From Notospermus geniculatus (Eukaryota; Nemertea; Pilidiophora; Heteronemertea; Lineidae), in the NCBI GenBank assembly GCA_002633025.1, contig NMRB01000075.1:45645-109644 (forward strand): 64,000 nt of DNA, read 5' to 3'. A program made the translations under genes and the position numbers. A model generated the notes under the pieces. The model did no database searches. It saw only the letters and a list, made by a program, of their open reading frames with translations, and was not told where the DNA came from. This document shows positions 55,802 through 64,000 of the stretch, piece after piece. The number at the start of each line of letters is the position of its first letter. Within the stretch, counting starts at the first letter, position 1.

Positions 55802-56758
55802 TTAGTAAAAGGCCAATTTTCCAAGTTCACGGTTCACCACACCAATGGAGTGCTGCAATTCTTTGCGGTGGTCCTTCAACACTTTACACAAATACGCCCT
55901 GTTTACCTTATCAGTTTCTTGTCGGTTGTCCATAAGATACTGGATGTCCTCAGAATCCATGGATAGGAAATCCTTGGCATCGGTGGTGCGTTGAAACAGA
56001 AGTTCCATCCAATCATATCCGTTAAATGGTCGAATGGTCGTGTCGCGATCCATGAGCAGCAGCAGCAGCGCGTCGGAGTTTGCCTTTCGTACCTCATCTG
56101 GGTAGATATCTTGTATTTCATTCAGGTGGCTGAAAACGATGGTCAGCGATGTCTCGACATCCCACCACTTCAAATCCTTCATGCAGGAAAGAATGTTCCT
56201 TGCACAATCGTAATTTGCGAGACCGCAGGGGCTGTAGTTCATCCAGAGTTTGATGTGGACTTCCTCTTGGTCAATCAAGCGTGGTGTCAGCTTCTCCTGG
56301 ATGTATTTCACGAAGAAATCCTCAGCATGGCGCTCTGCGTTATTCTCCTGCACGAATTTCCCACAGCTCGTGAATCGGATCTTTCGTTTTTCGCCACTTG
56401 GCTGGACTTCAATATCGCATAGGATGACAGTCTTGCTCGGGTACTGACTGTGGAAAAACAGATCGTGAAACTCTTCAAATGTCAGGTTGGATTCGTTGGT
56501 GACGTGTTGGCCATCGTAGCAATGAATACAGCTATCCAAGATCATGCCGGAATCAATGCAGTCTTTCGCCGTGTTTGATTGGTTGATGCTGCGTGGCGGT
56601 GTCATCTTTGGTCCAATTAACACTGGACTCTCATCTATCTTGACCTCTCGTCTTTCAACCTGGAACATGACTTGCTTCGTTGTTTTCTTTGTTGTTGTGC
56701 CAGGGTCCTTCTTGGTCAGTGTGCTCCCCGATGGAATAGATATGCGAACTGTAGACAT
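55802..56758 (-). CDS. AID/APOBEC-like cytidine deaminase
   Basis: A 318-residue open frame, complete without introns: Met with A at -3, an in-frame TGA just upstream, and a TAA stop. It is a probable zinc-dependent deaminase of cytosine in nucleic acid. The zinc site is His144-Ala-Glu146, then Ser176-Pro-Cys178 and Cys185, i.e. HAE-x30-PC-x6-C. YDCARNIL after the second Cys closely resembles the vertebrate AID signature, and LWMNYSPC resembles its WSPC strand. The strand TSLTIVFSHL and DALLLLLMDRD match the expected beta-4 and beta-5 strands, followed by a GYDWMELL helix. Residues 1-60 are Lys/Thr-rich and probably disordered; there is no signal peptide, so a cytosolic or nuclear site is likely. 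Active-site residues are intact. Its 3' flank holds decayed copies of its own end. Substrate, DNA or RNA, self or foreign, is unknown. Confidence 0.85.
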   Translation of the reverse strand: MSTVRISIPSGSTLTKKDPGTTTKKTTKQVMFQVERREVKIDESPVLIGPKMTPPRSINQSNTAKDCIDSGMILDSCIHCYDGQHVTNESNLTFEEFHDLFFHSQYPSKTVILCDIEVQPSGEKRKIRFTSCGKFVQENNAERHAEDFFVKYIQEKLTPRLIDQEEVHIKLWMNYSPCGLANYDCARNILSCMKDLKWWDVETSLTIVFSHLNEIQDIYPDEVRKANSDALLLLLMDRDTTIRPFNGYDWMELLFQRTTDAKDFLSMDSEDIQYLMDNRQETDKVNRAYLCKVLKDHRKELQHSIGVVNRELGKLAFY

Positions 56759-58686
56759 TTTCGTTTTATGGCTATGTGCTCAAGTTGAAAGATATTTGAA
56801 GTACATGTATTATGTGACCCACTCCACGTCTTCTCCAGATTTGAATAAAAATTTTTTTGCACTAGTTATCGGAGTTTGGTTTTTTGAAGATGTTGAACGA
56901 TCAATGTCAGTGTTTCAGTGTTCGTCTGTAGCAGATATCCAGGTGCCAAAATGATTTCGGTGTCAAGTGCATCAGAGAGTGTACAAATCAGTATTGTCCA
57001 TCTGATAGTCCACAGTTTCTCCTTGGTAGTGGATTCTAGTGCATATTAAATCCAATATTCTGTAAAATGTTAGTCTCCCTTGCATACTCCGTCGATATTC
57101 CTCAAGAGTTGCATACCATACTCCCAAGCTCACTGCACGATATACCAGGTTGAAAATGTTATCCTGGAATGAAGGAACTCAATGCCTAGACATGATCACT
57201 GCTTATCCTCAACTTAACAAAGGTTTTGAAATTCCGTAGGCTGTCCACACCTCTTGTGTCTATCATTCAGTTAATATCACTTCATTGAAATTCTTGCCAA
57301 CTTGAGGACTCTAGTATCTATTGGAAATCTTTTTGGGTCAACTATATGCAAGTATACGTCTCCTGGATTACCCCGAGAGTGAACATTTTGACCTGAAAGA
57401 TCTACAAAACACCATGCTCTATTTATTATTAATGCATACAGAAGCCTAATTCTATGTGAAGTTCTTTTATCATAACTTTTAAAAATAATACAATGCTGGT
57501 GTATTACATTCCTAGACATAAGCCCTGACTTGTTCTCAAACATCGTCACGAATGCTTATTTGAATCATATTTTGCATATTGGTGAAAGATTAAACTTCTG
57601 TCAACTCTTGTGAAATATGATTTTGAAAAAAAGTTGAATTCGGTTGTTGTGTCAAAACTTTGCTCTATGCCCATTCATTGCTGCCCATCTGTCGACTTTC
57701 TCTGTTGACGATTCACGAACAAGTATTTGCATTATTGTCTGATTGACCAAAATTGCTTCAATGAAAGTATTGTCCAATGTCATTGCTCCGGCTGTCTCAT
57801 GAATGGCGTGCGACTAAATGCTCATAATTCATGGTGTGATTTGTCTCATTGATGTGATATACTGGTAAATCTGCGTTCTTTCTTGCATTAGTTTGACATG
57901 AATTATATGTCTCGTTCAGACAATATTGGGCACAATTGGTGACGATTGGAATTATGAAGAAGTCGGCATTGCGGTCAAGTTCTGCAGGAAGTACCACTAG
58001 TATTGCTTAAAGACGAATGTTTAAAAAACATCTGCCTGCATATAGGCCTATCTAAAATAATATATATGGCATCTAGTGAACACCCAGTCATCCATGTGTT
58101 GGTCCATCTGTCCTGTATCCTTTTGCATTCTGGATGTTTCAGGCTAACCATGCATGGATTGCAGCTGATCTTTGGTCGTTGGTTACTGTAGAAGCTCCTT
58201 TCAAATTTCCCGGTCAGGAGCGCCTTTTGGTTCTGTCTTCTTAGTGCAGGTGGCAGCACTTGCTGGTGTGTTTACACATGTTGATGATGTTGCTGGTCAT
58301 GACGACGGTTGGTTTGGAGAATACATATGTCATCAATTATTGGAGAGTTTGTTAGTTCCTGGCCCCTACAGTTACACTTGACTAGATGGAGGTTACTTCA
58401 CTGTCAGTTAATTTCTCATTTCCAATGTCAGTCTGTTTCTGCAAAAATCCTCTTAAATAAAAGTTCTGGAGGCTCAGTCAAAGATATCACTTTCACCACT
58501 GTACGCAGAGAAGCCAGTCACTAATGCCTCATCACGCTGATGACATCATCAGCGCTTTAGGGAAGACTGTCAACATCTTTCGATGTAATCAATCTCTGAG
58601 TGATAGTCGTCCTTTGACACCGTCTTATCTGGTCTCGGAAAAACACACAGTTGGCGGGACTATGATACCTGCTGCACACGGTCACC
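56759..58686. other. 5' flank of the deaminase gene; no other gene seen
   Basis: Upstream side of the - strand deaminase gene. No TATA box, CpG island or second coding exon could be assigned by eye. Short open frames are unrecognised. Confidence 0.45.
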
Positions 58687-58834
58687 TTAAGCTGCCCATA
58701 CACAATCAATATTATTGCACAATATGAGGATCACGATGGGCAATCTTTCTTCTAATTATCATGCTAGAAGTACACGAACACCAATTTGGGCCCCAGATTG
58801 TGCAATAATATTGCGCCGTGTATGGGCGGCTTTA
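58687..58834 (+). mobile_element. TTAA-flanked MITE, copy 1
   Basis: TTAA then GCTGCCCATACACAATCAAT; the right end is the inverse (GTGTATGGGCGGC) followed by TTTA, a one-base change from TTAA. Subterminal TATTATTGCACAAT is also inverted. Piggybac-type non-autonomous element by its ends and TTAA site; class is inference. Confidence 0.7.
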
Positions 58835-59212
58835 TTCACATTATTTTGGAAATTCAGATAGGGCCTGAACATAAGGACGCACATTAGGCCTATTAAGCGT
58901 AGTCAGAAAATTTGATGAAAAATTTTACTATGTATGGTGGCCATTAGTCAGAGAAATTGTTCTGATCCTCCCCGAATATCCAATAGACAGATTTTTCCGT
59001 TGTTGAACTTCTGGCCACCAAGTTTTCACCCCTATCGTTCAGTATCGGTTGCAGCTGAACATGCGAAATCTCAGGGGAAGAAAAATCATGTGCAAATGAA
59101 TTGTCTTTGCCCCCTCACATTTTCTAATTTTCTGTTTGTACTTATATTGTTTTAGGGATTCTATACATAAAACCTTATTTATAAACTAGCAAAGAGTGAT
59201 CCCCAATAAACA

Positions 59213-59320
59213 GGGGTCGTATGCATAAAATATCTTAAGTGTAAAATTTCCCTTCAACTATTGTTCCAAACAAAAGATAAGGGAAATTTTACACTTAAGA
59301 TGTTTTGTGCATATGGCGCC
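59213..59320. mobile_element. 108-bp inverted-repeat element
   Basis: Left GGGGTCGTATGCATAAAATA and CTTAAGTGTAAAATTTCCCT; the right half is the inverse ending CATATGGCGCC. Arms of about 45 bp around a short loop. MITE-like. Confidence 0.7.
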
Positions 59321-59478
59321 TGAACAGTCCAAGTGGTCTATTGTTATCACTCGCTGGCTTGGCTTACAATAGGGTTTTCATTTTAGGCTCATTTGGTCAA
59401 ACAATACATGGACGTGCTGACAAAAGACACAGGTATTCTGCCAGTTGTCCTATGGATTAGTCTTGGCTGATTTATCCC

Positions 59479-59636
59479 TTAAGCCGGCCATACACGATCA
59501 ATTTTATTGCACAATATGGGGCTCAAAATAGGGGCATGTGCTTGTGGCATAATAGTTGGAAGAACGATTGCCAGTAATATCGCCCATTTTGGTCATCATA
59601 TTGTGCAATAATATTGAACGTGTATGGGTGGCTTAA
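59479..59636 (-). mobile_element. TTAA-flanked MITE, copy 2
   Basis: TTAA-GCCGGCCATACACGATCAAT at the left, GTGTATGGGTGGC-TTAA at the right, so the TTAA duplication is perfect. The interior runs opposite to copy 1 at 58687. Confidence 0.75.
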
Positions 59637-62600
59637 AATTTTCAGACCTTCTTTCCTTTGATTGATTGGCAAGATTCCATCATGCAATGGTTGGCATAAC
59701 CACAACCAGCAATCAGCATGTATTGTCCATGGAACAGGATGTCAAAACCACACAATCTTCAAGCCCACCCAACTGTGGCTGCGCTGATTTTGATGAAATG
59801 CCCCCAAGATGTGTATTGAGACCTCCACGTTAATTGGAAGCCTGACTAGAAGTCATGATTCTGATCATGCAAAGGGGAAGCGTACCCTGAAGCAGAACGT
59901 GAGGCGAGGAAGGGCCGACTTGCCTTGGACGCTGGATACTCAATTATGAATATCTTTCCTTAGGGTGCTTAGACGATTGCAGTGATATGAAATGTGTAGT
60001 CATATCAAAGGGAGGGATTGGAGGCAATCGGAACTGACTGAGGTTTTGTATTTCACAAGCCCTGTATCGGGTTTCTGTTGAGGAGGAATTTACCGGCAAG
60101 CATTGATCCGTTGGTTAAATGATCTCAGAATTTGCCATGTGTGGACCCTTCTAGATATCACTGTTTAGCGTTTAGTGTTCATCTTCTTATGAAAAAGACT
60201 CTGGCATATTGAAATGTCCTGACAAAAGTGATGACATCCACGGCATTTTAATTCCTTATTGCGGATTGCTTGCTACTAGACCTACTTGTTGACAGGCGAT
60301 GCATAAACTTACATGTTCACATGTAGCAACCTACACATGTCAAAAGTGATGGTTATATCAGAGCAGTCTTGCTGTGGGGATGAATTTTGCGCTTTGAAAG
60401 TCTGCATCAAAGCTGTTGACTGTGGTGCATGCCTTTGACATGCATTCATTGCTGAAGATCAAGGCACCATCTCCATTTATAGATACCGTTGTGGTCAAAA
60501 ACATTTTTGCATTGGTTTCCTTTGACAGATGATGAACATCCAGCCACAGAAGGAATCTACTGAAACTTGTCTGTGTACATTTTGGATTCAACCTGGACAT
60601 CTTGCATGGTGATACTAACAGAAAAGTCACTATAGTACTTAGTATTACTAATTACTATAATTACTAAGTACTATAGTGACTTTTCTCTGAGAATCATTGG
60701 CATGTATTCTGCCCTGCAAACAACAGCTAATGGTAAACCTTAGAGTTAAGGAGGCTTCTAGAATACAGGGTCTAGTCTTTGCACTGTGCTGAAAATAAAA
60801 AACACGCTCTGTTTTCGTCCTGTCCAGTTGCTAGTATGCTTTCAAAAGCTTTAAACATGTAGAGTGATTACTGCTCCATTTGTTTTCTGCATCCAATGTC
60901 ACGTTGTCTCCTGGTTCAGAAAATTCCCCTTTAAGGGACAAATCCAGAAATAGGCCTAGGTACGTTATCTTTTGATACATGTATGTTCACAATTTCATAA
61001 TTTTCCTCTTGCCATGATAATAGTAGAATTTTTTCACAAGAGGGAACAAGAAGAAAGAAAGAATAATGACTTCACCATCACCAATGCTGGCCAAATACCC
61101 CTCAAATCCTTGACATTTAAGAATGGTAAAATCCTTCACCCCTTCGATTAATAAAGTCACCTGAGAGCTGAGGGATGTTGTTGATCACTTGTGCACGTGA
61201 GGACTGTCATGCCACCCTAATGGAAATGACTGTGACATTTTGGAAAATATCTTCCATTTCATCCTGCCTTGAAAAACTATGCATGCAGACAACTGTGCAT
61301 GGTCCATCAGGATCTTGGTTAGTTAGGTTGAAGTACTTAATGACAGGGATCTTGTTGCTGAAAAAATAATTGATGTTGTGCAAGTGACAAGAGGTCTGAA
61401 AGGTTCTTACGAATGAAAAAAAGGAATAAAGCTGGGGTTCAGCACATTTTGTTGAAGTATGATGGGCGGCATCCGTAGAGAAAAATAACATAATTTCATA
61501 TCATGGAAAACATGCTGATGAGGTCAACAAGGTTGGAAATGTTGAATGCAGGCCTGCTCTGAAGTATGTAATACAAGTGGTATTACCACTTCAAAGTGGC
61601 TCACAATTTATCATTCAAATACCCGAGGTGCAAATCTTGATTATGACCTCTGTCACGGTGCACGAGAGTCTTATGTTAACCTCTTCCCTACGATAGACCG
61701 AAATTCTGATCAGTGATGTCATGACACAATCATGGCATTGCGTACTTAAATGCACTAGGTCGTGTATTTAAATGAGCTACACGGACGTTATAATGTTGCA
61801 AAGTTCCGTAGATAGACAGAGGATAAAACTTCTCTAAAGAAGGATTCATTTCATACCAAGCTTTTGACCCTCAGGTCTTTGAAGACTTGCCGTGCTTGAT
61901 GTCCCTGAGAAGACGAGATGTTCTTTAACAAGAAGACACTGAAGGACTAAAGAGGTTCCACCCAATGGTTATGCTAATGGAGTATTGTGTTGTGAAGATC
62001 CAGCCCTCACAATCTGATTGCTACCTTCCTAACACTGTAACTTAATTACTGGTGTCAATTGGAGGACTGTCATTGTGAACTACCATCCAATATCTTCTAC
62101 TAATGATGGACTATGTGAATTCTGTCCCTGGGTTGAGGGGCATTCGATGAATGTGTTGAGGTATTCAGACAAAAGATTTAACGACAGTTGGGAACATGGG
62201 GAAAAAAACTTTGTGTCCATCCATAAAATGCTTGTCAATCTGATCAGCAAACACACAAAGAAGAGAAGACCGAACACTCAACAGCATGTCCTGATGATCT
62301 ATTCAAGTAAATAACAAAATATTCAAAATCCACCTGAGGAGAATGATAAAATGGTACAAAAAATATTTATTTGGATGAAAAATATATCCCACTTATCTTA
62401 CACAAAATATAATGTATCAGAACCAATGGCTGGCATGAGGCCTAACATTATCTGCATATCAACAGGTATCCTTATCAAGAAAGAGTAAAGCTAAATGAAT
62501 AAAATATCCAACATTTGTGCAACACATGTTTTCCCCAGGCTTTCTCAATAGCAGGTGGTGTCCATGTTATGAAATCAGTCCATCAAAAAGGTGTTGAGAA

Positions 62601-63560
62601 CTGCTCACAAATGTTGCTCATGGTGCTGCAAAGAGTGGGAGGATGTAACCCTACATCTATCAATAAAGCTGTTGCCACGAGTCAGTTCGGAAGAATTTTT
62701 GGCGAAGTCTTGTTACACTGTAGATCATATATCTGTGGATTTTGTAGCCATTTCTTGCTATAAATGTGTTTTGGCCAGTATGCTACAGTTCTTGAGAATC
62801 TTTCTGATAAGACTGATGGCCTGTACTTGCTGGCAGGATGAAAGGTATCGACCCATATGCCAAGAATACACCGTCAAGTTGTTTCCTTGCAAGAGAAATG
62901 TACAATTATTGGTCAGCCGGTAATTACGGCCGATAGACTGGCGTGAGAGACCAACGGAAGTAGTGCTTGTCCTTGATGAATGGTGGGAAATTGGATGGTG
63001 GGATTAAAAAGGATTGGCCAGATGAGAATGTGGCTAGGCAAGAATTTGATTTGAGCGTGACAGTCCGACACGTAGGCGGTATATTGGGTCATTGTTGTCT
63101 TGCTTGTAGTTGTTGACAATAAGACATACCTGTGAAGCTGAAAATGGCCTTTGCCTCTTGTGATAAGTCCACAGTGTGATGGAACCTCTTGAAGCTGTAG
63201 TTTAAAATTGGAATATGGTGTTGTATTTGATTTTTTCCATCAAGGCCAAAGCCATTGCATTATTGGCCCTGACAAGTATGGAAGAGGCCATCTCAAGTTA
63301 CTCAGCAACAGTAGAGACCATCTCAAGCTAATATTGGAATACCCTGCTGTTGCATTGCTCTTGACCCAATATGTTACCCGTCTTGTAGTTCCTTTCCTTG
63401 TTCATGGAGAAGTCAATACATAAGTAACTTCAAAAATTCATAAGTGAGCAACATTTACTTGGTGTCCAATGTTTTACTTGAGGAGAAAATATTCCAGACA
63501 CAGTTTTCTTTATTCCAGTCCAGAAAAAGCATTAGGAACATAAACCTTAATAACTTGTGT
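59637..63560. other. Intergenic, no gene seen
   Basis: Apart from the hairpin at 60620 and a short GTTAAGG/CTAGAATAC half-copy of the 11394 MITE near 60740, nothing was recognised. Confidence 0.45.
60620..60686. repeat. Near-perfect 25-bp palindrome arms (hairpin)
   Basis: AGAAAAGTCACTATAGTACT with TAGTA at the left is exactly inverted at the right (TACTA plus AGTACTATAGTGACTTTTCT), around a ~17-base AT-rich loop. Too small for a typical MITE with a body; possibly a solo hairpin element. Confidence 0.8.
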
Positions 63561-63686
63561 AGTACCATCAGAAGAAGCAAGAATTCCTTTCATAGTTCTA
63601 ATAATCCACAAACGTTTCCAGTAGCGTGTTTGTGGATTTAACTATGAAAGGAATTCTACTCTTACTTTGCTCCTACTTATGGTACT
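63561..63686. mobile_element. 126-bp hairpin / MITE-like element
   Basis: AGTACCAT at the left is inverted as ATGGTACT at the right. The inner AGAATTCCTTTCATAGTT and TCCACAAACG are also inverted around a ~10-base loop. No flanking duplication assigned. Confidence 0.7.
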
Positions 63687-64000
63687 TCAAATGTACATCC
63701 TTAACAGCTTTTCTCCTAATTCTGCGAGCATTCCATTCTCATCCATCTCAATCTAAAAGCAATTGATGAAGCTCCATTTACTTGTATTAGTGAGATTAGA
63801 GCCACACAGGAAAACAATCGATCACTTGAGAAAAAATTCTACTTACCTTCTTCCTAATACTAATTAAGGCTAAATTCAATTGAAAGGTACCTCCATGCGA
63901 TTAAGACAATTCAATTTCTTGAATGGCTCCCTAAATGATTTACCTCGAATTTAGTGGAGACTTGATTTGACAATCAAAGGGAATACTCTGAATAAAAAAG

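Noticed and set aside
55776-55850. tRNA-like text (TAGCTCAATTAGTAAAA and GTTCACGGTTCA)
   Set aside because: It overlaps the deaminase stop region and no cloverleaf can be formed.

Overview
This is animal (metazoan) nuclear DNA. The evidence is many short exons with GT-AG introns, long introns and a dense load of MITEs, SINEs and minisatellites; no operon-like or bacterial features were seen. Gene content and intron density suggest a non-vertebrate bilaterian, plausibly a marine lophotrochozoan or an invertebrate deuterostome. I cannot name the species.

Three protein genes can be supported. (1) About 2.1-9.4 kb, + strand: PSMD1/Rpn2, the large proteasome/cyclosome-repeat subunit of the 26S proteasome base. 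Fifteen coding exons join in frame to a conserved acidic C-terminus, a stop at 8727 and a poly(A) signal at 9420. The initiator exon is not certain. (2) About 13.3-46.75 kb, - strand, convergent with PSMD1: a 5-HT2-type serotonin receptor-like GPCR made of two coding exons (46455-46752 and 13302-15565). They are separated by a ~31 kb intron and join exactly in frame to 853 residues. It has a giant third intracellular loop, DRF in place of DRY, and Trp in place of the usual Tyr at 7.43. (3) 55802-56758, - strand: an apparently intronless 318-residue AID/APOBEC-like cytidine deaminase with HAE and SPC-x6-C zinc motifs. Its downstream flank holds at least four decayed tandem copies of its own C-terminal coding end plus 3' flank.

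Layout: 1-2119 promoter/5' region and first intron of PSMD1; 2120-8727 PSMD1 coding exons; 8728-9425 3' UTR; 9426-12547 MITE-rich intergenic DNA, including a MITE inserted in another MITE; 12548-15565 receptor last exon, with a 593-bp contig-overlap duplication at a single N; 15566-46454 giant receptor intron full of repeats, with two more duplications at single Ns and a 591-bp N gap inside a 63-bp minisatellite; 46455-46752 receptor first coding exon; 46753-55130 repeats and nothing codable; 55131-56758 deaminase and its decayed 3' array; 56759-64000 MITEs and hairpins only.

PSMD1 and the receptor do not act together biochemically, but their adjacency is notable: in humans HTR2B lies antisense inside a PSMD1 intron, so this window appears to preserve an old PSMD1-HTR2 linkage. 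The most biologically interesting locus is the deaminase, an invertebrate member of the family that includes vertebrate AID and APOBEC enzymes.
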